A DNA stretch of 64,000 bases from NCBI GenBank assembly GCA_038729485.1, contig JAVYRX010000001.1, forward strand, positions 124,001 to 188,000, read 5' to 3'. Under the pieces are notes generated by a model. It made no database searches and was not told the origin of the DNA. It was given only the letters and a program-made list of their open reading frames with translations. The stretch comes from GCA-001856825 sp038729485 (GTDB lineage Archaea > Thermoplasmatota > Thermoplasmata > Thermoplasmatales > GCA-001856825). Shown in pieces: positions 47,106 through 56,316 of the stretch (positions are counted from its first letter, which is position 1; the number at the start of each line of letters is the position of its first letter). Position numbers and translations under genes: made by a program.

Positions 47106-48338
47106 ATGGTTGAAAGACTACGAGGATTCAGGGACTTCTATCCAGAAGAACAGGAGATAAGGAGACGGATGTTTGAAGCTATGAGGGAAAGCTGCCTGGA
47201 ATATGGCTTCAAGGAGATTAGTGGGCCTTCCGTTGAAAGCGTTGAGCTTTACGCAAACAAATCCGGCATGGAGATAATGAATCAAATGTTCTCCTTCAAG
47301 GATAAAGGAGGAAGAGACATAACATTGATTCCGGAATTTACCCCAACTCTTGCGAGAATGGTTTCAGCAAAGAAGGATTTGGTTAAACCGTTAAAATGGT
47401 ACAGCATAGGAAAATTTTGGAGGTATGAGGAACCCCAGTCAGGCAGGTATAGGGAATTTCATCAATTAAATGCTGATATTGTAGGAAGCGAGAGCTATAT
47501 GGCCGACGCAGAAGTTACTTCTCTTTCTGCAAACATAATGAAAAAACTGGGCATATTTGAAAAAGTAAGCATAAAGGTAAATTCAAGGAAGCTCCTAGAT
47601 AACATTTTCCGAGCACGTGAGATAAAAAACAAGGAAGACGTTTATTACATACTTGACAGATGGAATAAGCTATCTGAGGAAGAAAAAAGGCAATACATGG
47701 TAGACAAAGGCATTGAACCATTAGAGGTAGAATCCATAGCAAACGGTGGCGTGCTCAGGGATCTTGATGATCCGGAATTGCGCAAAATAAAGGAAATAAT
47801 GGACTACGTGAAGTCATCAGAAAATGCCAGCGTTGAGATTGACCTGAAGATAGTTAGAGGGCTCTCTTATTACACTGGATACGTTTTCGAAGCGTGGGAC
47901 AGAGAGGAAAAATTCAGGGCTATCCTTGGGGGGGGAAGATATGACGAGATTATTGGCCAGCTAGGTGGGGAAAGGACCCCTAGTGTAGGGTTTGCCGTTG
48001 GAGATGCTGTTCTTGAGAACATAATGAAATCAAGCGGAAGATGGAAAGGGGAGAAAAGAAAGATCATCTTCCTTGCGACGGTGGATGAAAGGGGAAAGAT
48101 ATATGCACCTAAAGTCTCAAAGAAGCTCAGGGAATCGGGAATACAGGTAGACTCGAACGTATCTAGTAGGGGCATCAGCAAGCAACTTGATTATGCATCT
48201 AAGATGGGTTACGATTATGTTGCCATTATAGGCGAGAACGAAGAGAGAAAAGGAACTATTGTCCTTAAAAACCTTGCAACTGGAAAACAGGAGGAGATGG
48301 CGATTGAAAATGCTGGAGAAATTTCAGGAAAGCTCTGA
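47106..48338 (+). CDS. hisS: histidyl-tRNA synthetase
   Basis: Class II synthetase, 410 residues. Motif 1 region GFRDFYPEEQEIRRRMFE, motif 2 KFWRYEEPQSGRYREFHQ, the His-specific loop KIVRGLSYYTGYVFEAW, motif 3 GGGRYDEIIGQLGGERTP and GFAVGDAVLE, and an anticodon-binding domain from about residue 320. GAGGG precedes the ATG. An AATTATAAAAACG stretch about 80 bp upstream may be the promoter. Confidence 0.96.
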   Translation: MVERLRGFRDFYPEEQEIRRRMFEAMRESCLEYGFKEISGPSVESVELYANKSGMEIMNQMFSFKDKGGRDITLIPEFTPTLARMVSAKKDLVKPLKWYSIGKFWRYEEPQSGRYREFHQLNADIVGSESYMADAEVTSLSANIMKKLGIFEKVSIKVNSRKLLDNIFRAREIKNKEDVYYILDRWNKLSEEEKRQYMVDKGIEPLEVESIANGGVLRDLDDPELRKIKEIMDYVKSSENASVEIDLKIVRGLSYYTGYVFEAWDREEKFRAILGGGRYDEIIGQLGGERTPSVGFAVGDAVLENIMKSSGRWKGEKRKIIFLATVDERGKIYAPKVSKKLRESGIQVDSNVSSRGISKQLDYASKMGYDYVAIIGENEERKGTIVLKNLATGKQEEMAIENAGEISGKL

Positions 48339-48384
48339 CCTAGCCAGAAAAAACTTTATATTGACCACTGATAGGTAATGGAGA

Positions 48385-48555
48385 ATGGATTCCCTAGAGG
48401 ACAAGATTGTTCATAGAAAAATCAGTAGAAATACCAACATGACAGTAAAGGAGATTCTTGACATGGTCGAGGAAATAAGGAAGCAGTATCCAGAAAGGGA
48501 AGTATTCTTTGACGGCGACGAATTTGCCATATGTTCGAGAAAGATGAAGAAATAG
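48385..48555 (+). CDS. 56-residue hypothetical protein
   Basis: A short frame with good protein character: MDSLEDKIVHRKISRN, then a helix (MTVKEILDMVEEIRKQ) and a beta-like REVFFDGDEFAIC near the end. A TATA box (CTTTATATT, 48354-48362) lies 23-31 bp above the ATG, the leaderless spacing. It ends one base before the hutH stop. Conserved-looking but not recognised; one Cys, no zinc motif. Confidence 0.6.
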   Translation: MDSLEDKIVHRKISRNTNMTVKEILDMVEEIRKQYPEREVFFDGDEFAICSRKMKK

Positions 48556-48556
48556 A

Positions 48557-50053
48557 TTAACGAATTTTTACAGAAATCTCATCCAGCATGCTCCCTGAGT
48601 TGATAAGATCTGTGATCTTTTTTATCAATGTCGTTGTCTCCCTATCTCCCGAAAGTTTGCCCACGTGTTCATTTAAGATGGAGAAAATCCTATCAAGCTT
48701 TTCACCCGATGCCCCGTACATAAGCATCCCCTTGTAAGCAACAAGCATTTCTACTGCCACGATTCCCTTTACGTTTTCCAAAATTCTCAGAAGCTTCCGG
48801 CCCGATGTTGCTCCCATGGAATTATGATCCTCCTGGTTCGCTGATGTGGGTATGGTATCAGCAGATGAAGGATATGACAGGACTTTGTTCTCGTTGCAAA
48901 GTGAGGCCGCAACGTATTGTGCTATCATTAGCCCCGATTCAATCCCAGGATTTTCTGCAAGGAATGGCTTCAAACCTGAAAGAGACGAATCTAGCATCCT
49001 GAAAATTCTTCTTTCCACGATGTTCCCTAAGTCTGTCATCGCCACTGCGAGATAATCTGCCGCCAATGCAAGCGGTTCTCCATGAAAATTGCAACCCGAT
49101 ATGACTTCATCGAAAACAAGAGGGTTGTCTGTCGCAGAGTTGAGCTCAGTCTCCACGATACCCCTTACGAAGTTTATGGTTTGTAAGACTGATCCTAAGA
49201 CTGTGGGAGTGCATCTTAGCGTATACGCATCCTGCACTTTACTCATGCTACCATCAAGCACTCTCTCACTGCCTCGAGTTAATTTCTTCAACTCCCTAGC
49301 AACAACAGCGTGTTCTGCGTAAGGTCTGACGCTAAATAACCTGCTGTCAAGAGCCTTTTCCGTTGCACGCAGAACGTGAAATGCCATGGCTGAAGAAATT
49401 ACGCAGTGTTTCAAAAGATTTTCAGCATCGCTGAGTGCAAGAGCAATGTTTCCAAGCATATAGGATGTGCCGTTTATGAGTGATATTCCTTCCTTTGCTT
49501 CAAGCTTGATAGGATGAAAACCTCTTTCTTCAAGGAAGGGCATTGAATCTAGTTCCCGCCCTTGATATACTATCTTCCCTTCGCCTATTAAGACTGATGC
49601 CAGGTGGGCCAGCGGTGATAGGTCTCCGGATGAGCCTACACTCCCCTTTTCTGGTATATACGGTACAATATTTAGATTGAGAAGCTGCAATAGACTTTCA
49701 ACTATTTCACGCCTAACTCCGGAGTAACCTTTTGCGAGAGAGTTTGCTCGAATTAGAATCATTGCTCTGACTGTCCTCTCCTCAACAGGTTTTCCGTATC
49801 CGGAGGAATGTGATCTTATGAGATTCTCCTGAAGTCTAATTGTCTCTTCATTCCCGATCCTCTCGCTAATGAGATCTCCAAAACCGGTTGTTACGCCATA
49901 TATAACTTTCCCCTCCCGCATCATATTTTCAATCACTGTTCTGCTCCTGCCAATCTTCTCTATAGCACCTTTGGAAAGCGAAACTCTCTCTGCTCTTTCC
50001 GCCACTTTCACCACTTGATCAACTGTCAAAGATTCTCCGTTGATCGTTATCAT
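48557..50053 (-). CDS. hutH: histidine ammonia-lyase
   Basis: Removes ammonia from histidine to give urocanate. 498 residues. The MIO prosthetic group forms from the Ser-Ser-Gly in EKGSVGSSGDLSPLAHLA near residue 145 (the first residue is usually Ala, but Ser occurs). Other marks: YGVTTGFGDL near residue 55, QDAYTLRCTPTVLG, and SATDNPLVF. No urocanase or other hut genes are adjacent, so the product must be used elsewhere. The HxlR regulator is divergent with a 116 bp gap and could control it. Confidence 0.94.
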   Translation of the reverse strand: MITINGESLTVDQVVKVAERAERVSLSKGAIEKIGRSRTVIENMMREGKVIYGVTTGFGDLISERIGNEETIRLQENLIRSHSSGYGKPVEERTVRAMILIRANSLAKGYSGVRREIVESLLQLLNLNIVPYIPEKGSVGSSGDLSPLAHLASVLIGEGKIVYQGRELDSMPFLEERGFHPIKLEAKEGISLINGTSYMLGNIALALSDAENLLKHCVISSAMAFHVLRATEKALDSRLFSVRPYAEHAVVARELKKLTRGSERVLDGSMSKVQDAYTLRCTPTVLGSVLQTINFVRGIVETELNSATDNPLVFDEVISGCNFHGEPLALAADYLAVAMTDLGNIVERRIFRMLDSSLSGLKPFLAENPGIESGLMIAQYVAASLCNENKVLSYPSSADTIPTSANQEDHNSMGATSGRKLLRILENVKGIVAVEMLVAYKGMLMYGASGEKLDRIFSILNEHVGKLSGDRETTTLIKKITDLINSGSMLDEISVKIR

Positions 50054-50169
50054 GTTTCAGTGATATTTAACATGAATAAATAATAAGCCCGATCTTCTTT
50101 GGAGGGGCAAATGATACAAAGAGATACGGTACAAATGTTTAATCAGAGTTTTCTTATTACTTGGCTGAA

Positions 50170-50556
50170 ATGACTGCCAACCATGAAGAAAAGAGAATGC
50201 TGAACAAGAGGAAAGCATGTATGATAGAATGCAATCAAAAAATGATCTGCGTTGATCCTGCTATTCCTGTTATCGGCCTCATAGGAAAAAAGTACACCAT
50301 TATGATCATCGGAGTTCTGGGCAACGAAGGTAATAGAAAAAACTTCAACGAAATCCTCTCAGACATTCCTTTTTCTAGTTCTACCATAATATCAAAGAGA
50401 TTAAAGGAACTTAGAAATGCTGGCATCATTGAAAGAAAAGATTACAAAGGAACAGTCAACTATTCCTTAACAAAATTTGGAATCAAGTTGAGGAGGGCAT
50501 TGATCCCGCTCTTTAAGCTCATGGAAAAATCTGAGAATGACGGTCGCTTTACCTAA
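50170..50556 (+). CDS. HxlR-type winged-helix regulator
   Basis: About 128 residues. The winged helix spans GLIGKKYTIMIIGVLGNEGN, FSSSTIISKRLKELRNAGI and ERKDYKGTVNYSLTKFGIKL, matching the HxlR/MarR-like group. Cys18, Cys22 and Cys29 near the N terminus could sense oxidants or metals, as in HypR/YodB-type HxlR proteins. Frame opens at TTG 50161, but ATG 50170 lies about 30 bp below TTTAATC (50135-50141). It is divergent from hutH. Confidence 0.82.
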   Translation: MTANHEEKRMLNKRKACMIECNQKMICVDPAIPVIGLIGKKYTIMIIGVLGNEGNRKNFNEILSDIPFSSSTIISKRLKELRNAGIIERKDYKGTVNYSLTKFGIKLRRALIPLFKLMEKSENDGRFT

Positions 50557-50740
50557 AAAAGAAATTGTAACTAAATGCTAGCTTTGCTTATTAGGAAAAC
50601 CATCGCAGCAAGTATTTCCTACGTTTTAGCCTCTCGTTTCATATGCTGGAAGATGTAAATGAGCAAGTATACCCGGTTCCTCTTTAAAATCCTTGCATCT
50701 CGCTTTCTGTTTCAAAATAATGATTTGAACTATTTGTATA

Positions 50741-50812
50741 TGGACCGGTCGGGATTTGAACCCGAGGCCTCCTGCTTGCGAAGCAGGCGATCTTCCGCTG
50801 ATCTACCGGCCC
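50741..50812 (-). tRNA. tRNA-Ala (anticodon CGC)
   Basis: Minus strand acceptor GGGCCGG/CCGGTCC, with the G3-U70 wobble that marks tRNA-Ala. Anticodon stem CCTGC/GCAGG around TTCGCAA gives CGC. T arm TCGGG-TTCAAAT-CCCGA. Discriminator A. No intron. Confidence 0.95.
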
Positions 50813-50827
50813 CTGTTCCGGATAACG

Positions 50828-51736
50828 TCATAATTTTTTTATATTTCCCTGGGAGAGAGACCTATCCTCCATTTCATATTTGTCATATTCTATGACATTA
50901 TAGAATTCCTTTCTGCTCATGATATTTTCTATTATAGTTTTCTGAGTTCCGTAAGCTGATAGGGTTGAGTATGTCGTGTCAATTGCCTTTAATGCACTTC
51001 TGAAGGCAGTGAGGGGGAATATCACTATTCTGTAGCCCATTCTTTCAAGCTCCTTAGCCTCCAGCAATGGACTTTTTCCGAACTCCGTCATGTTTGCCAA
51101 TAGTATTCCTTTTACTTTCGAGGCAAACTCCTTGAACTCCTCCTCGCTTTCAAGTGCCTCCGGAAATATGCCATCTGCACCTGCGTCCATGTAAGATTTC
51201 GCCCTTTGCACGGCTCTATCAAACCCCTCAATAGCCCTTGAATCTGTCCTGGCAATTATCATAAAGTCTCTGTTGTTCCTCGCCTTAACAGCAGCCTTAA
51301 TTTTCTCGACCATCTGATATTCCTCTATGACTGCCTTTCCGTCTAGGTGACCACACTTCTTCGGAAGGATCTGGTCCTCTATGTGTACGGCAGAGGCGCC
51401 TGCGCGTTCTAGCTCTATGATCGTTCTTTCTACATTTAACACTTCCCCAAATCCAGTATCTATATCAACTATTAGCGGAAGCCTTGAGACGAGAGTAACC
51501 TTCTTCGTTTCGTCAACAACCTCGCTCAGGGTCGTCATGGAGAGATCGGGAAGCCCCATTGATCCGGCCACGCCAGAACCCGATAGATATATCGCCCTGA
51601 ACCCGTGTCTCTCTGCAATTAAGGCGCTTATCCCATTGAATACTCCTGGAGCAACTACTATCCCTTTTTTTAAGGCTTCCCTTAAGTATCTGGGACCAAA
51701 GTTTTCCCGTCCCATTGGTATTGAAGCATTTTCCAT
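50828..51736 (-). CDS. isocitrate lyase/PEP mutase family protein (methylisocitrate lyase-like)
   Basis: About 302 residues, (beta/alpha)8 fold. The active loop KKCGH follows AVHIEDQILP, with upstream metal/phosphonate contacts in VDIDTGFGE and IIARTDSRAIEGFDRAVQRA. The KKCGH signature favours a lyase (2-methylisocitrate or a similar acid) over a true PEP mutase. No prpC or prpD is adjacent. The ATG at 51736 lies 4 bp below AGGTGAT (51741-51747), an archaeal ribosome site; an upstream GTG (51745) is in frame but would fall inside it. The phoU stop lies just upstream. Confidence 0.85.
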   Translation of the reverse strand: MENASIPMGRENFGPRYLREALKKGIVVAPGVFNGISALIAERHGFRAIYLSGSGVAGSMGLPDLSMTTLSEVVDETKKVTLVSRLPLIVDIDTGFGEVLNVERTIIELERAGASAVHIEDQILPKKCGHLDGKAVIEEYQMVEKIKAAVKARNNRDFMIIARTDSRAIEGFDRAVQRAKSYMDAGADGIFPEALESEEEFKEFASKVKGILLANMTEFGKSPLLEAKELERMGYRIVIFPLTAFRSALKAIDTTYSTLSAYGTQKTIIENIMSRKEFYNVIEYDKYEMEDRSLSQGNIKKL

Positions 51737-51745
51737 AATAATCAC

Positions 51746-52717
51746 CTATTCAGAGTAATCAAGGGTCAGTTCGCAGATGTCTGATGAATAAAGTGCAATC
51801 CTCTCGGCATCTTCTAGAATCTCAGAAAGAGTTATTGCGTTGTCGTATCTTTGTATCGACCTGTTTATTTGGTCCCTCTGTCTCTTGAAGTACTCCTTTC
51901 TCGAGATCTCCTCGTTGGCCCCCTTAACATCCTTTTTGAAGAAGTATTCCATCGCTCTTCCCATGCTTTCCGTAGCATCATTTATGTATTGAATAATATC
52001 CCTGTTCCCTGCGTTCTCCTGATTGAGCAGTTTGTATATCCTTACGCCATGGTCAGCGATTCTTTCCAGTATCCTAGATATGAGTAGATAGGAGAGGGCT
52101 TCCCCTGAGGATATCTTATTTAGCTGCAGCACGGAATAATCCTTTAGACTCTGAGAGAAAAGACGTTGAATGTAGATGTTGAATTTGTCAACCTCATTTT
52201 CTTTCTGCAGCACATATTCCAGAGGTATCTTCTGGGGATTTACTGATTCAGCCACTATGCCTCTTACTAGCGTGACCATTCTTTTCATCCCCTTTTCAAA
52301 CGTCAACATAGGGAGCGAAATAAGATCCTCCATGGTGGCCTCATTTTGTTTTTCATCTATGATCTCAAAGCCGATTGTAAGATCCAAGAATCGCCGGATA
52401 ATGTCGTCCAGCATTTTCTTGTTTTCAGCCTTTATCGTCATCTTCCTTACACCCTGGATGTATTTTGAGATAAGAGTCCTGAGCTCGATTTCAAGATCTG
52501 CGTCTTTTTTCACATCCACTATTGCCGCAGATGTGTCCTGGGCCTTGTCGAAGGGCTCGAGCATTATTCCTCCCCTCTCATTATAGTTAAGCACGACTTT
52601 TGAACCAACTTTCAGGTTAAAATTCTGACACCATACCTTTGGAAGGGAAACTACAAGAGTACTTCCGCCCGTCTTCTGAATCTTTCTTATTTCCACCTGT
52701 TTGCATAACCATCCCAT
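51746..52717 (-). CDS. PhoU domain protein with AbrB-type N terminus
   Basis: 323 residues. Residues 1-50 form a SpoVT/AbrB-like DNA-binding domain (VEIRKIQKTGGSTLVVSLPK). Two three-helix PhoU repeats follow (about 80-190, with LTFEKGMKRMVTLVRGI, and 195-320, with LLISRILERIADHGVRIY in the centre and a final helix ERIALYSSDICELTLDY). The E..AD motif of PhoU is in the second repeat. In archaea such proteins pair with phosphate control; no pst genes are nearby. A TATA-like GTAAAAT some 20-25 bp above the ATG fits a leaderless message. The gene ends where the lyase ribosome site begins. Confidence 0.85.
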   Translation of the reverse strand: MGWLCKQVEIRKIQKTGGSTLVVSLPKVWCQNFNLKVGSKVVLNYNERGGIMLEPFDKAQDTSAAIVDVKKDADLEIELRTLISKYIQGVRKMTIKAENKKMLDDIIRRFLDLTIGFEIIDEKQNEATMEDLISLPMLTFEKGMKRMVTLVRGIVAESVNPQKIPLEYVLQKENEVDKFNIYIQRLFSQSLKDYSVLQLNKISSGEALSYLLISRILERIADHGVRIYKLLNQENAGNRDIIQYINDATESMGRAMEYFFKKDVKGANEEISRKEYFKRQRDQINRSIQRYDNAITLSEILEDAERIALYSSDICELTLDYSE

Positions 52718-52861
52718 ATTTCAATGTGTTCATTTTACGGCTTACTTGCGAAAAATAGATAATTTGAACGATATGACGGTGTTCTGATCCTGACATTAAC
52801 ACGCTAAACAATTATAGAGAGCATTTAGCTTGCGCAAATACAAATATAGTTTTATTAGTTG

Positions 52862-54649
52862 ATGTCAATACAAAAGCTCTTTAATATGGGCACACTTTAT
52901 ACTGCTATGGATCAAGCATTCGAGTCTATTCTCTCACCAGAGTTTGAGATCAGTCCGAACTCCAAGATGAAGAGCCTCGAGGAAGTGTATGAGAAATTTG
53001 GGCACCTGATACATCCTGGGATGTTAGCTCTCAGAGTGACTGCATCGCTGTGCCCAGAGTGCGTGGCTGAGAACAAGTTTGACAGGATGAAGATCCCCGC
53101 CCTGGTTTATGCGGAAGGCGGGGAAGTAAAGATGATAAAGGAATGCCCTGAGCACGGAGTGACTAAGGAGAAGTATTGGGAAGATTACGATATGTACATG
53201 AATGCGAAGAAGTGGCTTGACAAGGGCATAACGCTTGAAAATCCTATGATCAGTCTAGCGGCGGAGAAGATAAACTGCCCGACCCACTGCGGTCTTTGCG
53301 TGAAACATAAGAGCCATACCGGTCTGGGGAACGTAGTACTTACGAATAGATGCGACCTGTCATGCTGGTATTGCTTCTTCTATGCTAAGGAAAACGATCC
53401 GATTTACGAGCCGACTCTCGATCAGATCAGGATGATGTTAAGGAGAATGAGAAATGAGAAGCCGGTCGGTGCAAATGCAGTGCAACTGACAGGCGGGGAA
53501 CCCACCCTCAGAGATGACCTCCCTGAGATAATCAAGATAGCGAGGGAGGAGGGGTATGAACACGTTCAGCTCAATACGAATAGCATTAGAGCTTCAAGGG
53601 ACGTAGATTTCATTAGGAGATGCCACGAAGCCGGGGCGAATGTCATATACACAAGCTTTGATGGTGTAACTCCAAGGTCCAACCCAAAGAACTTTTGGGA
53701 AATTCCAAAGGCTCTTGAGACCTACAGGAAGGTCGGAGTAGGGGTTGTCTTAGTCCCAACCGTCATAGGAGGAGTTAACGACGGCGAGCTAGGAGACATC
53801 ATTAAATTCGGTCTTTCAAACCTTGATGTAGTCAGAAGCGTCAATTTTCAACCAGTGTCTCTTGTTGGAAGGATGCCGGATAAGTTGAGGGAGAGACAAA
53901 GAGTAACGATACCAGGGGCAATTAAAAAGATAGAGCAACAGCTCGACGGCGCAATCGGAAGGGAAGATTTCTTCACCGTTCCAAGCACTACTGCAGTCAC
54001 CAACTTCGTTGAAGCCCTTAAGGGGAAGCCTACATACAGATTGAGCATCCATTTTGCCTGCGGAATGGGAACTTACGTCTTCAAAAACAAAGATGGCTCG
54101 ATTATCCCAGTTACAAGATTCATAGACGTCGAAGGCCTCTTTGAGTATCTGAACGAGCTTTCAACCGACATCAGCGAATCGAGGATAAAGACACTTAAGA
54201 AAGCATCTGCATTGACAACGCTTCTAAGGAGACTCAACACCTTCGTGGATGAAACGAAGGCACCTGAAGGATTCAAGATGAGAGAGATGATATTCGGCGC
54301 ATTTACCGGAGGAGACTATCACGGTCTTAAGGCATTCCACTACAACTCACTGTTCATAGGTTTCATGCATTTCATGGATCCATACACGTATGATGTGGAT
54401 CGCGTTGAAAGATGCGACATTCACTATGCAATGCCTGATGGAAAAGTAGTTCCTTTCTGCGCATTCAACGTGATACCTGAGCTCTATAGGGATGCAACGC
54501 AGAGAAGATTCTCCATGGATCCGAAGCTATATGAGGAAAAGACGGGCAGGCTGCTAAAGGACGAAAAGTTCATAAGGAAATATACTGACGCAGAGAGGGC
54601 TGAAATAATATCTTATTACGAGAGAAGTATAGGAAGGAAGATATCTTAG
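52862..54649 (+). CDS. tes: radical SAM enzyme, tetraether lipid synthase-like (Tes)
   Basis: About 595 residues. The N-terminal LCPEC...KECPEHG forms a rubredoxin-like site near residues 64-99. INCPTHCGLC near residue 140 is an extra cluster site. The radical SAM motif is NRCDLSCWYCFF (CxxxCxxC) near residue 168, followed by LTGGEPTLRDD. More cysteines lie near the C terminus (FACG, RCDIHYA, VVPFCAFN). This Cys layout matches archaeal tetraether lipid synthase (MJ0619 type), which joins two diether lipids tail to tail into GDGTs. TTG at 52859 is in frame one codon earlier. Convergent with purN with 4 bp overlap. Confidence 0.85.
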   Translation: MSIQKLFNMGTLYTAMDQAFESILSPEFEISPNSKMKSLEEVYEKFGHLIHPGMLALRVTASLCPECVAENKFDRMKIPALVYAEGGEVKMIKECPEHGVTKEKYWEDYDMYMNAKKWLDKGITLENPMISLAAEKINCPTHCGLCVKHKSHTGLGNVVLTNRCDLSCWYCFFYAKENDPIYEPTLDQIRMMLRRMRNEKPVGANAVQLTGGEPTLRDDLPEIIKIAREEGYEHVQLNTNSIRASRDVDFIRRCHEAGANVIYTSFDGVTPRSNPKNFWEIPKALETYRKVGVGVVLVPTVIGGVNDGELGDIIKFGLSNLDVVRSVNFQPVSLVGRMPDKLRERQRVTIPGAIKKIEQQLDGAIGREDFFTVPSTTAVTNFVEALKGKPTYRLSIHFACGMGTYVFKNKDGSIIPVTRFIDVEGLFEYLNELSTDISESRIKTLKKASALTTLLRRLNTFVDETKAPEGFKMREMIFGAFTGGDYHGLKAFHYNSLFIGFMHFMDPYTYDVDRVERCDIHYAMPDGKVVPFCAFNVIPELYRDATQRRFSMDPKLYEEKTGRLLKDEKFIRKYTDAERAEIISYYERSIGRKIS

Positions 54650-55233
54650 AGGAAGAGCACTCTCTTCCCCACTATTTTGTATTTTTTTTCACTAAATAAT
54701 TTTATAGCTTTTACCAAGAGTTCATGCTCAATAGGGTGCATCTTCTCCAACAAAGATGAGGGTGTCTCATCCCCATCAACTTTTATACACCTCTGAAGCA
54801 CTATTGGCCCTGCGTCCACGTCCTCCGTCACAAGATGAACGGTGACGCCCGTGACTTTCATGCCACTGTTAAGAACCTGGGCCGTAACCCTTTCCCCGTA
54901 CATTCCCTTGCCTCCAAATAGAGGAAGAAGAGAGGGATGAACGTTCAAGATAGGCCTGATTCCAATGAGACCTGCAGGAAGAATCCACAAGAATCCAGCG
55001 AGAACGACAAGATCAACGTTCATGAAAACGGGAGTAAGCTGTTCAATCATCTTATCCTTACTGATGACCATTGTTTTAATGCCGTGGCTTTCAGCCCTCC
55101 TTAGAGCGCGTACACTAGGGTTGCTGGATACCACTTTCAATATTGACACATTGTTGAGAGATCGATTTTCAATGGCGTCTATTATCGCCTGAAGATTCGT
55201 CCCCTCGCCAGAAACTAGAACTGCCAACTGCAT
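54646..55233 (-). CDS. purN: phosphoribosylglycinamide formyltransferase
   Basis: Third step of purine synthesis, formyl transfer from 10-formyl-THF to GAR. 195 residues: VLVSGEGTNLQAIIDAI at the N terminus, the catalytic loop NVHPSLLPLFGGKGMYG with its Asn-X-His, and VTVHLVTEDVDAGPIVLQ. The start must be at 55233 because the phosphate loop lies 8 residues in. It overlaps the 3' end of dph2 by 65 bp in another frame. Confidence 0.94.
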   Translation of the reverse strand: MQLAVLVSGEGTNLQAIIDAIENRSLNNVSILKVVSSNPSVRALRRAESHGIKTMVISKDKMIEQLTPVFMNVDLVVLAGFLWILPAGLIGIRPILNVHPSLLPLFGGKGMYGERVTAQVLNSGMKVTGVTVHLVTEDVDAGPIVLQRCIKVDGDETPSSLLEKMHPIEHELLVKAIKLFSEKKYKIVGKRVLFL

Positions 55234-56194
55234 CTGTCATAACAATTTCATCGAATATATATCTGCTTTTATCCCTCATTCCGAGGGCCATTTCCAGCTC
55301 ATAAAAAGATATAACTGGCCTAGAAAACGTTGAATAGTCCTCAATAGTTACCCTAGGACAGGCCGTGTTAACGTAAACCTCCGCTGGAAAGTTAACAAGT
55401 TCCTCATCACGTATCAAATCTAAAACAAGAATGAAAGCTCTTTTCCCCTTTTCGGAGAGAATTTTCATTGCCACATTGGCTATTGATGAGCGCGTTTGGC
55501 CTATTTTTGATGAGACTATTATGCCAAAAAATTCGGCTCTTGAAGCTGCGTCTATAGCTGAGTAACGCTGCGAAAGGAACTTCCTCTTTTCCTTTTCCAT
55601 GTTTAAATATTCCCCAGTAACTGGATTGAAAGCAATCACGTTCTTATCCTGGAGTGCTAGGGAAATTCCCAACGGATGGAAAATTCCTTCTCCGATGAAC
55701 AATACGTTTTTTTCCTCGCCTCTGGCTGCTGAGACATTGCAACCAAGGATCTGACCCGGGTAAAAGATCCTTGAGTCTCCCTTCTTAAGCGTAACCTTTT
55801 TGCCGCTATCTTCAAGCTTTCTCTTTATTTCAGGTAACTTAGAGCTGTAAGTCACGTTGGACGTGAGCAGAAGGGAATCGAAAGGTATCTTATCAGGATT
55901 CAGGTCAATATTCATTTCATCCTGAAGTTCTTCAAATAAAACATTTCCTTTGATGTTGAGGTTAGGTATAGGACTATGCCCAAATTGTATGAGCAGATCC
56001 CAGCTGCCGGTTTGGGGGATGTCACACGCGCCCCAGAACGGGTCTCCAAGAAATATCAACTTTTTCTCTCCAAGTACCCTTTGTATCTCTTCTACTTTCC
56101 TCTTTAGGCCCTCCGGTATCTGTATTGCCACTAGATTTGCATTCTCGTATCTATGATCTCTCTTTATCCTTTCCAGTTTTGCGGTGAAATCCAT
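55169..56194 (-). CDS. dph2: diphthamide synthesis enzyme Dph2
   Basis: Noncanonical radical SAM enzyme that attaches the 3-amino-3-carboxypropyl group to the EF-2 His, first step of diphthamide. 341 residues. The three cluster cysteines lie one per domain: FWGACDIPQ near residue 61, ILGCNVSAARG near residue 150, and NTACPRVTIEDY near residue 280. The core ends near MALGMRDKSRYIFDEI; the following 23 or so residues (to GDNRRH) are read through the purN start and are probably non-conserved tail. Substrate fusA is in this window. Confidence 0.93.
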   Translation of the reverse strand: MDFTAKLERIKRDHRYENANLVAIQIPEGLKRKVEEIQRVLGEKKLIFLGDPFWGACDIPQTGSWDLLIQFGHSPIPNLNIKGNVLFEELQDEMNIDLNPDKIPFDSLLLTSNVTYSSKLPEIKRKLEDSGKKVTLKKGDSRIFYPGQILGCNVSAARGEEKNVLFIGEGIFHPLGISLALQDKNVIAFNPVTGEYLNMEKEKRKFLSQRYSAIDAASRAEFFGIIVSSKIGQTRSSIANVAMKILSEKGKRAFILVLDLIRDEELVNFPAEVYVNTACPRVTIEDYSTFSRPVISFYELEMALGMRDKSRYIFDEIVMTDAVGSSSFWRGDESSGDNRRH

Positions 56195-56232
56195 TTCTAA
56201 AAGGTTATATTAACCTGCCTATTAATGGTTAA

Positions 56233-56316
56233 GCCGTGGTAGCCAAGCGGCCGACGGCGCCAGCCTTGAGAGCTGGTCCCCTCACGGGGGCGGGAGTTCA
56301 AATCTCCCCCACGGCG
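56233..56316 (+). tRNA. tRNA-Ser (anticodon TGA)
   Basis: Acceptor GCCGTGG pairs with CCACGGC. Anticodon stem CCAGC/GCTGG around CTTGAGA gives TGA. A long variable arm (TCCCC...GGGGGC) marks class II. T arm GGGAG-TTCAAAT-CTCCC. Discriminator G. No intron and no encoded CCA. Confidence 0.95.
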
